From Paraburkholderia lycopersici (GTDB lineage Bacteria > Pseudomonadota > Gammaproteobacteria > Burkholderiales > Burkholderiaceae), in NCBI RefSeq assembly GCF_900096975.1, contig NZ_FMYQ01000022.1, forward strand, positions 1 through 64,000: a DNA stretch of 64,000 nt. Reading direction: 5' to 3'. Under the pieces are notes generated by a model, which did no database searches, was not told the origin of the DNA, and saw only the letters and a list, made by a program, of their open reading frames with translations. Made by a program: the position numbers and the translations under genes. Shown here in pieces: positions 27,631-36,665 of this stretch. The stretch's first letter is position 1. Each line of letters opens with the position of its first letter.

Positions 27631-28944
27631 TCAGTCAATCTGCCGCCGCGTCTCGTGCGTGAATTTCAACGTTACAGCCGTGACGACACCGAGCGCGGCG
27701 AGAAACAGCGACACTGGCCAGTAAGCATGAAAGCGGGAGAGGAGTGCAATGGCGATCAGCGGAGAGAGCCCTCCCGCGAAAATCGACGCCACTTCGTGGC
27801 CCAGTGCAACGCCCGAATAGCGCACCTCAGTGCTGAAGAGTTCGCCGACGAGCGCGGGGAGCGTGCCGATCATCGCGCCGTGGCAAATCGCAGTGCCTGC
27901 AATGAGCGCTAACCAGATGAGAGGAGTGGAGTGCGTGTTGAGCAGCCAGAAGAAAGGGAAGGCCATCGCGACGAGCGAAAGCGCGCCGATCATGTACACG
28001 GGTTTGCGTCCGATACGATCGGAAAGTCTGCCCCATGCGAGCATCGCCCCCATTTCGATAATCATGGCGAGCATGACGCCAGTGAGCATCGTCGAACTCG
28101 GAATGCCCGCGAACTTGCCGTAGACGAGCGAAAACGCGAGGAAAATGTAGGCGCCTCCGTTCTCTGCCACACGCAGGCCCATCGCCATGAGGATTTCTTT
28201 CGGGTGGCGCCGGATCACTTCGAGAACCGGCGTGTGCGAGGTTTTGCCCGCTTGTTCGGCAGACGCGAAATCGCGGCTTTCAGGCAAACGGCGGCGGATA
28301 TAAACGCCGAGCACGAAGATGACGACGCTCGCGAGGAATGGCAGACGCCATCCCCACGTGACGAATTGTTCCCGGGGCAACGCCTGGACTGCAAGAAACG
28401 CCGCGGACGAGAGCACAAAGCCCGCGCCCACGCCCAACTGGCTCCATGCCGCATAGTAGCCGCGCTTCTCGGGTGGTGCGCTTTCGCTGATCATGAGGAC
28501 GCCGCCGCCCCATTCGCCGCCCGACGCAATCCCCTGAAAAACGCGCAGAACGACAAGCGCAGCGGGCGCCCACATGCCGACCTGGCCATAGCTTGGCAGA
28601 AGCCCGATGCCGAAGGTCGCGACGCCCATGATCAACAGCGTCCAGACCAGTGACGCACGGCGTCCGTAGCGATCGCCGATATGCCCGAAGACGATGCCGC
28701 CTAGCGGACGTGCGACGAAGCCGACAGCGAACGCCGCGAACGCACCCAGCGTACCAACGAGCGGGTCGGCGTCAGGCGGGAAGAACAGTTGTCCGAATAC
28801 GAGCGCAGCGGCCGTGCTGTAGACGAAGAAGTCGTACCATTCCATCGCGTTGCCTGCAACGGACGCGATCACGATGCGATTGAGGGAACGGTCCGAATTT
28901 GCGCTCGTATGTGTCGCGCAGGCCGGGGAATGTACGGACGCCAT
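27631..28944 (-). CDS. MHS-family MFS transporter (organic acid:H+ symporter type)
   Basis: A 437-residue, 12-helix transporter. AGNAMEWYDFFVYSTAAALVF, then FGHIGDRYGRRASL and GGEWGGGVLMISE are hallmarks of the metabolite:H+ symporter group (ShiA, KgtP, ProP relatives), which import shikimate, dicarboxylates or aromatic acids. The start was placed at 28944, where the predicted cytoplasmic N-terminus is of normal length; the frame extends upstream without family similarity. It follows the LysR gene ending at 29080 on the same strand and may serve the adjoining IacA-like module. Confidence 0.88.
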   Translation of the reverse strand: MASVHSPACATHTSANSDRSLNRIVIASVAGNAMEWYDFFVYSTAAALVFGQLFFPPDADPLVGTLGAFAAFAVGFVARPLGGIVFGHIGDRYGRRASLVWTLLIMGVATFGIGLLPSYGQVGMWAPAALVVLRVFQGIASGGEWGGGVLMISESAPPEKRGYYAAWSQLGVGAGFVLSSAAFLAVQALPREQFVTWGWRLPFLASVVIFVLGVYIRRRLPESRDFASAEQAGKTSHTPVLEVIRRHPKEILMAMGLRVAENGGAYIFLAFSLVYGKFAGIPSSTMLTGVMLAMIIEMGAMLAWGRLSDRIGRKPVYMIGALSLVAMAFPFFWLLNTHSTPLIWLALIAGTAICHGAMIGTLPALVGELFSTEVRYSGVALGHEVASIFAGGLSPLIAIALLSRFHAYWPVSLFLAALGVVTAVTLKFTHETRRQID

Positions 28945-29079
28945 AGGTACTCGCGTTGAAGAATCCAGTGCACGCGTCCACGAAAGGGCGGTGACGTTAT
29001 GGCAGCCAGTGTCCATGCACAGGTATCGTGGGTCAAATCAACCGAAATCGGGTGCTGTCATCAGCACGACGGATATATG

Positions 29080-30000
29080 TCAGGCTTCGGGCCGACGGAA
29101 CATGTCATAGATGGTCTCGCGCAGCCACGCGATTCCCGGATCGGAGGCGAATTGTGCGTGCGAATGCACCTGGATTTCGATGGGGGGCAGCGTGAACGGC
29201 AGCGGCAGAATGCGGAAAGCCTTGCCCCTGTTGAATCGCTGCGCAATGCTCTTCGGAAAGATGACCGCGAGATCCGTGTTCATGACGATCTCCGGCGCGA
29301 CGACGAAATGCGGAAGCCTGAGCACCACGGAACGCTTGAAATTCAGCTCGTCGAGCCATTGTTCGACCATGCGATGGCCGGTTGCATTGGTGCTCGCGTA
29401 AATGTAGCGCAAGCCCATCAGGTCCTCGCGCGTGGGCTTCGTCTTTCGTAGGGGATGCCCCGCGCGTACGACACAGACATGCTCATCGACGAAGAGCGTC
29501 TGTGTCGTGCAATTGCCATCGAGCCCCGGCACGTAGCCCAACGCGAGATCGATTTCGCCGGCACGCATGGCCACGCTCACCGATTCGACTGGCAAATTGG
29601 TCACTTCGATCCGAATGCCGCGCGTTTCGCGGTCTAGCCTGGCGAGCAGCGGCGGCAGAAAGTAGAACTCCGACATGTCCGACATCGAAATGCGGAAAAC
29701 GCGCTGCGCCGTGGAGGGTTCGAAGCTTGCGAGCTGCTGGACGGCCTCGTTGATCATTGCAAACGCTTGCGCGAGGGGCGGATAGAGGCGGAATGCGGCA
29801 TCGGTCGGCACCATTCCGTTCGGCGTGCGCGCAAAAAGCGGGTCGTCAAAGAGCGTGCGCAGCCGGCGCAGTGCGTGACTGACGGCAGACTGCGTGAGTG
29901 CAAGCCGCTCTCCTGCTGCAGTCAGGCTGCGCAAATCCCAGATGGCGAGGAATACCCGCAACAGGTTCAGATCGACGCCGGCGAGGTTCGGTTGACTCAT
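29080..30000 (-). CDS. LysR-type regulator (NodD/LinR-like group)
   Basis: A 306-residue LysR regulator. GVDLNLLRVFLAIWDLRSLT, then AGERLALTQSAVSHALRRLR is the HTH; FRISMSDMSEFYFLPPLLAR starts the effector domain. This PBP2 subgroup is common among regulators of aromatic catabolism. It lies on the same strand just downstream of the four-gene MHS/IacA-like/reductase/EthD module and upstream of another MHS transporter, so it is the best candidate controller of that module (inference). Start 30000 is the ATG giving standard length. Confidence 0.88.
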   Translation of the reverse strand: MSQPNLAGVDLNLLRVFLAIWDLRSLTAAGERLALTQSAVSHALRRLRTLFDDPLFARTPNGMVPTDAAFRLYPPLAQAFAMINEAVQQLASFEPSTAQRVFRISMSDMSEFYFLPPLLARLDRETRGIRIEVTNLPVESVSVAMRAGEIDLALGYVPGLDGNCTTQTLFVDEHVCVVRAGHPLRKTKPTREDLMGLRYIYASTNATGHRMVEQWLDELNFKRSVVLRLPHFVVAPEIVMNTDLAVIFPKSIAQRFNRGKAFRILPLPFTLPPIEIQVHSHAQFASDPGIAWLRETIYDMFRRPEA

Positions 30001-30093
30001 GCGCTGCGTCTCGAGGTAGGCGCGCGTGCTGCGCGCCAGTGGCATCGGGCCGGCGTGACGCCCCCTGTGGTTCGACGACGGTGCGTAAGCCGG

Positions 30094-30792
30094 TTACGGT
30101 GCTGCGAATTTACCGTAAATGCTGCGCATTGGGTAATGCGGGGTCGCCCCGCTATACGGCGGCAATGCCTGAAAATCGCGCCGCATCGCGTCGCGAGCTG
30201 CCGACGCGAGCGCTCGCGCGAGTGCGTCCGGGTCGTCGAATACGACTTTATTGCGCTGCATGAGCGCGGCGCGCGCGAACGGCAGCGCGCTGCGGCTCTC
30301 GACATGCGTGTAGATCTCCAGTTCGCGCAACGCCGGCAACTGCAGCATCAATGGCGGATGGTGCGTCAGATAATGCGTGAGCCACGCGTTGAAGTCATCG
30401 GCGGGCCCCTCATAGCCGACCATGTAGCTGCAGCGTTCCATGCCGTTGTGCACGGCGGCGGGTTGCGGCGGCGCGAACGTTCGCACGGCCATGGTCTGCT
30501 GCGAGAACGCGTGTGCATCCATCATGAGCGCCGCGCCTCGCAACGCGCGATCAATTGCACCGTCTGCTACGAGCGCGGCTTCGAGCGTTGCAAGGTCGTT
30601 GAAATACCATTGCAGTATGCATGAGGGCGCCTGCGGGTCCGGGGCGATGCGTGGATCAACTGCTTTCGTGATTGGCAAATGCGTTAACAGCGCGTAAAGG
30701 CCATCGATCTCCCTGGCCTCGCGTTGCAATGCATGGACATCGACAGGCGGCTCGGCGCCGCATGCCCCACTAAGAAATAGGCAGACTGGCAT
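30094..30792 (-). CDS. Tandem EthD-like (dimeric alpha-beta barrel) protein
   Basis: A 232-residue protein with two ferredoxin-like halves: residues about 1-95 (YALLTHLPITKAVDPRIAPD, then LQWYFNDLATLEAAL) and about 120-220 (YMVGYEGPADDFNAWLTHYLTHHPP, then KVVFDDPDALARAL). EthD/DABB domains often accompany monooxygenases and may bind or rearrange labile products. It starts two bases after the flavin-reductase stop, as last gene of the four-gene module. The EthD call is from layout; sequence identity to named members looks low. Confidence 0.65.
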   Translation of the reverse strand: MPVCLFLSGACGAEPPVDVHALQREAREIDGLYALLTHLPITKAVDPRIAPDPQAPSCILQWYFNDLATLEAALVADGAIDRALRGAALMMDAHAFSQQTMAVRTFAPPQPAAVHNGMERCSYMVGYEGPADDFNAWLTHYLTHHPPLMLQLPALRELEIYTHVESRSALPFARAALMQRNKVVFDDPDALARALASAARDAMRRDFQALPPYSGATPHYPMRSIYGKFAAP

Positions 30793-30794
30793 GC

Positions 30795-31313
30795 TCACTC
30801 CGCCACGCACGTAGCGGCCGCTCGCGCAAGCCGGTGGAACTGCCGCCCAAAATAAATGAGACCTTCTCCCTCTTCGTGCCAGGCAATATGCTCGATACGA
30901 ACGAAGATCACCGAGTGCGAGCCCACGGTCTTGCTTTCGCAGACGGTACCTTCCAGGCTCGCGATGGCGTCGTCGAGCACCGGAACGGCAAGCCGACCCG
31001 ATTGCCACGCGCATTGTGCGAAGCGCTCCTCCATTGAACAGCCGGTCATGCCCGCGAAGAGGCGCGCCAGTTCCTGGCCGCGCGCGCCCAGCACGTTGAT
31101 GCACACCTGCTCGTTGCCATGCAGGATGTCATGCACGTAGCTCGATTGATTGATGCAGACGAGCATGGTCGGCGGTGTGTCCGTCACGGAACAGACCGCG
31201 CTCGCGGTAATGCCGCAGCGCCCGTGCGGACCGTCGGTCGTGATTACGTTGACGGCCGCCGCAAGGGAGGCCATCGCATTGCGAAACTGCAGCCGCGCAT
31301 CTTCCTGATTCAT
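30795..31313 (-). CDS. Flavin reductase (HpaC/IacG-like), partner of the IacA-like monooxygenase
   Basis: A 172-residue flavin reductase-like protein with the split-barrel FMN fold: AAVNVITTDGPHGRCGITAS, then TPPTMLVCINQSS, and the C-terminal YFGRQFHRLA. It shares the 19-residue run GRCGITASAVCSVTDTPPT exactly with the reductase at 34366, so the two are close paralogues. It should supply reduced flavin to the IacA-like oxygenase encoded 19 bases upstream. It sits in the four-gene minus-strand module. Confidence 0.9.
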   Translation of the reverse strand: MNQEDARLQFRNAMASLAAAVNVITTDGPHGRCGITASAVCSVTDTPPTMLVCINQSSYVHDILHGNEQVCINVLGARGQELARLFAGMTGCSMEERFAQCAWQSGRLAVPVLDDAIASLEGTVCESKTVGSHSVIFVRIEHIAWHEEGEGLIYFGRQFHRLARAAATCVAE

Positions 31314-31332
31314 GGTGGTCGACCCTCTTCGA

Positions 31333-32550
31333 TCAGGGATAGGGCGTCACGGGCGCGATGCCCACGAACAGCGCCCCGGATGCGTCGTAGGTCCCTTCGC
31401 CGAGAAACGCGTGTTGTGTCACGACGATCGAGTCGCGCACGAGGCGCTGCAAGCGGCTCTCGCGATATATCGCGCCGATGCCGGCCATTTTGTATGCCGC
31501 CATCACGACTTCTGCGCAGGTATGGGCCGCATGCGTCGCGCTCAGGCGCAGGATGTTGGCCTCGGCAGGTGAGACGGCGTCGCCCGCAAGGATGGTTTGC
31601 CACGCCGCTTCCGCGGATTCGAAGAAGAACGCGCGGGCGCTGCGCAATTGGGCCTCGGCTTGCGCAAGACCCGAGCGGTAATAGGCCCGGTCGGCGAGGC
31701 GCGGCGCACCTGTCGTGGTTTGCGTTACCCCCGACATGCCGGCGAGCAGATCGAGCGCAGCCCGCGCGAGGCCGATGTTCACGGCGGCGTGCACCTGCGC
31801 CTGATAGGCGACGGTCGGATAGCGATAGAGCGGCTCGTCGATCGTGGCTGCGCCGCCTCGCACGAAGGTCCATTGCTCGCCGACGAACTTGTCTTTCAGG
31901 CGCAAATCGTGGCTCCCGGTACCTTGCATGCCCACGACGTTCCAGTTATCGACAATTTCGACTTCGCTGGAAGGAAATACGGCTGTGAACGGCTTGCCCG
32001 CATTCGGATCGCCGGTATTGCCTGGTGCTCCGCCAATGCCAACGCCAATCCAGTCCGCGCCTTTGCAGCCGCTCGCGAACCGCCATTGGCCGCTGACCAT
32101 GAAGCCGCCGGGCACACGTGTGCCTTTTTGCAGCGGATAGAGGCCACCGGCAAAAACCTGATCCGGTCCGGTTGCATAGAGTTTTGCCTGGGTTTCCACG
32201 GGCAGGGAGGCGAGGTACGTATTCGCCGAGCCGAACGCGGCGACCCATGCGGTCGAGCCGTCGGCAGCGGCGATGCGTTCGAGCATTGCCAGGAACTGGT
32301 GGGGTGGCAGCGCGTCGCCGCCGAAACGGCGTGGCGTGCCCGCTCGAAAGATGCCGGCACGCTTCAATTTCCCTACCATGTCGCGCGGGACGTGCGAGAG
32401 TGCATCGAAGTCGTCGCGCCGCCGCTTGACTTCCTCGATCAGGGCGTCGAGCGAAAGCGGACCAGCGTACTCCGGATAATCGTCTTGCGGGGCGGCGATG
32501 TGCAAACTGGAGGAACCGGCATCGGAGCTAACGGTGTTCAAGGCGTGCAT
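31333..32550 (-). CDS. IacA-like flavin-dependent monooxygenase (acyl-CoA dehydrogenase fold), second copy
   Basis: A 405-residue acyl-CoA-dehydrogenase-fold hydroxylase. It shares ordered blocks with IacA at 38761: HVPRD, FRAGTPRRFGGDA, the near-identical GCKGADWIGVGI and the exact run NWNVVGMQGTGSHDLR, then QHAFLGEG near the end. Enzymes of this group use reduced flavin from a separate reductase to hydroxylate aromatic rings. This copy differs from IacA in N- and C-terminal regions and has its own reductase and transporter, so its substrate may differ. AGGGG eight bases before ATG 32550 supports the start. Confidence 0.88.
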   Translation of the reverse strand: MHALNTVSSDAGSSSLHIAAPQDDYPEYAGPLSLDALIEEVKRRRDDFDALSHVPRDMVGKLKRAGIFRAGTPRRFGGDALPPHQFLAMLERIAAADGSTAWVAAFGSANTYLASLPVETQAKLYATGPDQVFAGGLYPLQKGTRVPGGFMVSGQWRFASGCKGADWIGVGIGGAPGNTGDPNAGKPFTAVFPSSEVEIVDNWNVVGMQGTGSHDLRLKDKFVGEQWTFVRGGAATIDEPLYRYPTVAYQAQVHAAVNIGLARAALDLLAGMSGVTQTTTGAPRLADRAYYRSGLAQAEAQLRSARAFFFESAEAAWQTILAGDAVSPAEANILRLSATHAAHTCAEVVMAAYKMAGIGAIYRESRLQRLVRDSIVVTQHAFLGEGTYDASGALFVGIAPVTPYP

Positions 32551-32566
32551 ATGGGATACCCCTTGG

Positions 32567-33967
32567 TCAATTTGGAACAGTGCGTGTGTCGCTGGTTCGG
32601 TCCGAATTACCTGATTCGGATTCCTGACGAGACTTTTCGCGCATGGCTTTGGGAAAGGTTTCTGGTGCAAAGCAGGTCGCGATGACCGTGACCAATCCGA
32701 GGGCGCCAAGGTACAGTGCGACAGGCACAGCGCTGCGGTAGTAGGCGAGCAGGCCCGTGGCGATCATGGGCGAAAGGCCGCCGCCCAGCACCGAGGATAT
32801 TTCCCGCCCAATCCCTAGCCCCGAGAAGCGCAGATGCACGGGCAACAACTCGCTGATGAAGGCTGGCTGCGCGCCTTCGAGAATGCCGAGCGTCAGGCTG
32901 TTTGCGAGCAGGAGCGCGGCGATGACCTTCCAGTACTCGCCCGAGCCGAGTAGTGCGAAGTACGGCCATGCAACGAGGACCATTGCGATGGCGCCGAGCA
33001 GATAGACCGGCTTGCGCCCCACCTTGTCGGTAATGTGTCCGACGAGCAGCGATACCGGAATCATGAGCAGCATCGAGAGTGTGAGGCCACCGAGTATCCA
33101 CGACGATTTCACGCCTAGAAACTGGCCATAAGCGATCGAGAACGCGAAGAAGATGTACGATGCGCCACCTTCGCCGAAGCGCAGGCCGAAAACCGTCAGC
33201 ACTTGACGCGGACACTGGCGCAAGACGTCGATGACAGGCATGCGGCTTTCGTGCCGCGCGGCCTTCGCTTCCGCGAATTCGGCGCTCTCGCTGACCGAGC
33301 GTCGCATCCACAAGCCGAGTACGACGAGTGCGGCACTGCCGAGGAAGGGCACGCGCCATCCCCAGTTCTGGAAGTCGGCGGCCGAGAGGTTTTGGGCAAG
33401 CAGAAATGCGGCGGTCGAGAGCACGAAGCCGAGCGCCGCGCCGCACGGGCTCCAGGCAGCCAGTGCGCCGCGCCTGGAGGGCGGAGCGCTTTCATGGATG
33501 AGCAGGATGCTGCCGCTCCATTCGCCGCCCGCAGCCAATCCCTGGAGTATGCGCAGCATCACGAGCAGCACGGGAGCCGCAATGCCGATCTGGTGATACG
33601 TAGGCAGGACGCCCATCAGCATGGTGGCCGTGCCCATCGTCATGAGCGTAAGCATCATGACTCGTTTGCGGCCGTAGCGATCGCCCAGATGTCCGCAGAG
33701 CACACCGCCGATCGGCCTCGCGATAAAGCCGACGGTGAAACCGCCGAATGCCGCGATAGTGCCCGTCAGCGGGTCGCTGCCTACCGGAAAGAAAAGCTTG
33801 CCGAATACCAGCGCAGCAGCCGTTCCATAGAGAAAAAAGTCGTACCACTCGAGTATCTGGCCGAGTACGGCCGTGGTGACAGCCCTACGGACTGCACGCG
33901 CCGGACGCGCTGTGCGGTGCGAGGCGAGGGGAGCACTCAGGTTGGAACTGACGGCGTCTGGAATCAT
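32567..33967 (-). CDS. MHS-family MFS transporter
   Basis: A 466-residue, 12-helix transporter of the metabolite:H+ symporter group. LGQILEWYDFFLYGTAAALVF, CGHLGDRYGRKRVM and GGEWSGSILLIHES carry the group signatures. It is the first gene of a four-gene minus-strand unit (transporter, IacA-like monooxygenase, flavin reductase, EthD-like), separated from the monooxygenase by 16 bases. It probably imports the substrate of that unit; the sequence does not identify it. ATG 33967 gives the usual N-terminal length. Confidence 0.88.
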   Translation of the reverse strand: MIPDAVSSNLSAPLASHRTARPARAVRRAVTTAVLGQILEWYDFFLYGTAAALVFGKLFFPVGSDPLTGTIAAFGGFTVGFIARPIGGVLCGHLGDRYGRKRVMMLTLMTMGTATMLMGVLPTYHQIGIAAPVLLVMLRILQGLAAGGEWSGSILLIHESAPPSRRGALAAWSPCGAALGFVLSTAAFLLAQNLSAADFQNWGWRVPFLGSAALVVLGLWMRRSVSESAEFAEAKAARHESRMPVIDVLRQCPRQVLTVFGLRFGEGGASYIFFAFSIAYGQFLGVKSSWILGGLTLSMLLMIPVSLLVGHITDKVGRKPVYLLGAIAMVLVAWPYFALLGSGEYWKVIAALLLANSLTLGILEGAQPAFISELLPVHLRFSGLGIGREISSVLGGGLSPMIATGLLAYYRSAVPVALYLGALGLVTVIATCFAPETFPKAMREKSRQESESGNSDRTSDTRTVPN

Positions 33968-34143
33968 GGCGGATGGTGTGCACGAGATTGAAGTTCCGCG
34001 CAGCGGCAATTGCAGACGGCGCGGGCGATCGCATCGGGTTACATGGCCGAACGATAGGAGCGACGCAATCAGCGGTCAAATTCGAGCCAAAAATGGGGGC
34101 TATGAACGCGCTTCATGTTTGTCGAGCACGTTTCTCGAATCAA

Positions 34144-34161
34144 CATGAAATCCATTTCATG
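34144..34161. promoter_or_regulatory. Palindromic operator candidate
   Basis: CATGAAATCCATTTCATG: an 8-bp perfect inverted repeat around a CC centre, 177 bases upstream of the MHS transporter start at 33967. It is a plausible regulator site for the IacA-like module, by symmetry and position only. Confidence 0.5.
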
Positions 34162-34338
34162 GATGAGGGAGGGTATTTATGGCTGATTTGACACGCGCGT
34201 TTCGTCGCTTTGCTGGCCATTCATCAGACGTACCCGACGTGCTGATGCGCCTGCCCGAATGCTGGTGCGTCGTTCCCGGCGCGCAACTGGAAGGACTGCA
34301 TGACGACGAGGCAAGGGGCTCGCAGGTTTCCTCGTCGA

Positions 34339-34356
34339 TCTAAAGGTTTTACCAGG
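34339..34356 (+). promoter_or_regulatory. Repeated motif TCTAAAG-N5-ACCAGG, copy 1
   Basis: TCTAAAGGTTTTACCAGG. It matches copies at 35014 and 47705, and a weaker one at 40107. It lies just past the stop of the reductase at 34366, about 370 bases upstream of the MHS transporter unit. Confidence 0.55.
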
Positions 34357-34365
34357 GTGCCGGTG

Positions 34366-34902
34366 CTACGCCACGGCGCACGGCCGCGCAAGCCGATGAA
34401 AATTGCGGTCGAAGTAGACGAGCCCGTCGCCATCGCTGCGCAGACGGATATGGGTCGCCTTGACGAACATGACCGAGTGAGACCCGACGTCCTTGAGCTC
34501 GACGATTTCGCCCTGCAAGCTCGCGAGCGCATCGCGCAGCACGGGCACGCCATGCTTGCCTTCGTCCCAGAACGGCAGGTCGAAGCGCGCGTCCATGGGC
34601 AGTTGCGTGAGGCCCGCGAAATGCTTCGCCAGCAGCTCGTGCTCCCCGGGCAGCACGTTCACGCACACGCGGCCATTGCCTGCGAAGGCCGCGTGCATCG
34701 CGCTCGAACGGTTCAGGCAAACGAGCAGCGTGGGCGGTGTGTCCGTGACGGAACAGACGGCACTTGCGGTGATGCCGCAGCGGCCGAACGGACCGGCAGT
34801 CGTGATGACATTGACGGCCGCACAGAGGTGCGCCATGGCCTGGCGAAAGTCCTTGCGGGCGTCGCTCGCGGGGAGCGTGTTCGTGCTGGAGGTGTCGGAC
34901 AT
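34366..34902 (-). CDS. iacG: Flavin reductase IacG
   Basis: A 178-residue flavin reductase with the HpaC-type split barrel: AAVNVITTAGPFGRCGITAS, then PTLLVCLNRSSAMH, GSHSVMFVKATHI and YFDRNFHRLARP. In known iac clusters a reductase of this kind supplies reduced FAD/FMN to IacA. It is transcribed from its own promoter region shared with the divergent response regulator, and carries a TCTAAAG/ACCAGG motif about 110 bases upstream. The assignment to iacG over the paralogue at 30795 rests on its closeness to the iac operon. Confidence 0.85.
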   Translation of the reverse strand: MSDTSSTNTLPASDARKDFRQAMAHLCAAVNVITTAGPFGRCGITASAVCSVTDTPPTLLVCLNRSSAMHAAFAGNGRVCVNVLPGEHELLAKHFAGLTQLPMDARFDLPFWDEGKHGVPVLRDALASLQGEIVELKDVGSHSVMFVKATHIRLRSDGDGLVYFDRNFHRLARPCAVA

Positions 34903-35221
34903 GATGTGTGATTTTCCGCGCAATGATTGAGCTTGTGATTCACAGCGTACGGCAAGCGCCGGGCGAAGAAAACTGTCGTCAATCGCCCATGCGCTGGCGT
35001 CGTTACCGAGTCGTCTAAAGCTTTCACCAGGTATTGCGTTGAACACGGCGCACAGTTTGGAATAGCCTGAGGGAATTACGGGGTAGTGCGCATTTTCAAG
35101 GCTTTTTTGACTGGTTATGATGAGAAACGCAACTGCAGGAGCGCAAGATCGAAACGAGGCGGCAGAGGGCACGTCTCGCAGCGCTCGGCAATGAACCGAT
35201 GAACAACAGCGGAGAGAGCAG
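34903..35221. other. Divergent regulatory region iacG / response regulator
   Basis: A 319-base region between divergent genes, without coding sequence. It contains motif copy 2 at 35014-35031. Confidence 0.5.
35014..35031 (+). promoter_or_regulatory. Repeated motif TCTAAAG-N5-ACCAGG, copy 2
   Basis: TCTAAAGCTTTCACCAGG, 112 bases upstream of the iacG start. It agrees with copy 1 and copy 3 at all 13 positions outside the five-base spacer. Confidence 0.6.
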
Positions 35222-35857
35222 ATGACTTTACCTGCTCCGGTCATTTACATCGTCGACGACGACAACGGCATGCGCACTTCGCTCGCATGGCTGCTGGAGT
35301 CGGTCGGCGTGAAGTCGGAAGGGTTCGCTAACGCAGCCGATTTTCTGCGCGCGTTCGATCCGGACATCCCTGCGTGTCTGGTGCTCGATGTGCGCATGCC
35401 GGAGACCGGCGGTTTCGACGTGCAGACCGAGTTGAACCGTCGTGGGGCGACGTTGCCCATTATTTTTGTGAGCGGTCATGGCGACATTCCGATGTCCGTG
35501 CGCGCGCTGCAAAACGGTGCGATCGACTTCGTCGAAAAGCCGTACAACTCCCAGCAGATGCTCGATCGCGTGCAACGCGCGATGAAACTCGCCACGCAAC
35601 GTCACGCGGTCGACCAGAAACTGCGCGATTTGCGCAAGCGTCTGGAATCACTCACGGGGCGCGAGCGCGAAGTGCTGCGCGGCGTGATCGACGGCAAGGG
35701 CAGCAAGCGTATCGCGGCGGAACTCGACATCAGCGTGAAGACGGTGGACGTGCATCGCGCGAGCATCAAGGAAAAACTCGGCGTGGCGTCGATTGCGACG
35801 CTCGTGCGCGATGTGATGGCGGTGTGGAATCAGGACGCGCAGACGCACACGCCGTGA
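35222..35857 (+). CDS. FixJ/NarL-type response regulator of the iac cluster
   Basis: A 211-residue two-domain regulator. The receiver has the acidic pocket VDDD (11-14), phosphoacceptor Asp56 in LVLDVRMPE and Lys106 in VEKPY. The LuxR-type HTH (about 145-200) reads LTGREREVLRGVIDGKGSKR, then ISVKTVDVHRASI. The most likely kinase is the PAS histidine kinase at 40211: the pair flanks the iacA-iacE operon and no other kinase is in the window. The repeated TCTAAAG/ACCAGG sites are candidate targets (inference). It converges on iacE with a 39-base gap. Confidence 0.92.
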   Translation: MTLPAPVIYIVDDDNGMRTSLAWLLESVGVKSEGFANAADFLRAFDPDIPACLVLDVRMPETGGFDVQTELNRRGATLPIIFVSGHGDIPMSVRALQNGAIDFVEKPYNSQQMLDRVQRAMKLATQRHAVDQKLRDLRKRLESLTGREREVLRGVIDGKGSKRIAAELDISVKTVDVHRASIKEKLGVASIATLVRDVMAVWNQDAQTHTP

Positions 35858-35896
35858 GTCGGTGTGCGTCCAGCGCGCGCGGTGCGCATTCACGCA

Positions 35897-36640
35897 TTAA
35901 CGCATGTAGAGGCCGCCGTTGATGTCCCAGCACGCGCCGCTGGCGAAATACGCGTTGCCCGAAGCGAGCAGCACGGCGGCGTCTGCGATATAGTCGGCGG
36001 CGCCAAGGCGCCCCACTGGAATGCTGGCGATTACCTTGTCGAGCTTGTCCGCGGGCACGCTCTCGTGCACGATCGGCAAATCGAGCGGCCCCGGCGAAAT
36101 GGCGTTGACGGTCACGCCCGAAGCGGCGAGATCGCGCGCGAAGACCTTCGTGAGCGTGATGACACCGCCCTTGGCCGCGGCGTAGTGCGCCCCGGTTGCC
36201 GAGCCGCCGTTCTGGCCTGCGAGCGAAGCGATATTGACGATGCGCCCTTCGCCCTGACTGGCGAAGTGCTGCCCAAACACCTGGCAGCCGAACAGCACGC
36301 TGCGCAGATTCACGTCGATGACCTGATCGAACTGTTCGGCCGTGATCTCCATGACAGGCACGACCTTGGATGCGCCCGCGTTGTTTACGAGCGCGTCGAC
36401 GCGGCCCCAGCGCGCGACGATCGCATCGCGTGCGCTCACGAAATCTTCCTTGCGTGTGACGTCGAGCTTGATCGCGAATGCACTCGACTCATTGGCGCTC
36501 AGCTCGCGCGCGGTGGCGGTTGCGGCTTCGATCGCCACGTCCCCGAAGGCAACGCGGTAGCCCGCGACATGAAAACGCGCGGCAATCACGGCGCCGAGGC
36601 CGCGCGCCGCGCCTGTAATGAGGACGACTCTGCTGGACAT
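35897..36640 (-). CDS. iacE: Short-chain dehydrogenase/reductase IacE
   Basis: A 247-residue classical SDR. It has the nucleotide motif TGAARGLG (residues 9-16), NNAGASK, the catalytic Ser-Tyr-Lys set (IASLAG, HYAAAKGG) and a C-terminal end GACWDINGGLYMR typical of FabG-like enzymes. In iac clusters IacE is the SDR acting after IacA on an oxidised indoleacetate intermediate. It is the last gene of the minus-strand run iacA-iacB-iacI-iacH-iacE. AGGA lies about eight bases before ATG 36640. Confidence 0.88.
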   Translation of the reverse strand: MSSRVVLITGAARGLGAVIAARFHVAGYRVAFGDVAIEAATATARELSANESSAFAIKLDVTRKEDFVSARDAIVARWGRVDALVNNAGASKVVPVMEITAEQFDQVIDVNLRSVLFGCQVFGQHFASQGEGRIVNIASLAGQNGGSATGAHYAAAKGGVITLTKVFARDLAASGVTVNAISPGPLDLPIVHESVPADKLDKVIASIPVGRLGAADYIADAAVLLASGNAYFASGACWDINGGLYMR

Positions 36641-36665
36641 GGGTTTTCCTGTATCTTGAAGTGCT

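Larger units (their letters stand above)
33968..34365. other. Regulatory intergenic region upstream of the IacA-like module
   Basis: About 400 bases with no gene. It holds a perfect palindrome at 34144-34161 and one copy of the TCTAAAG/ACCAGG motif at 34339-34356, both listed separately, and must contain the promoter of the MHS transporter unit. Confidence 0.5.
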
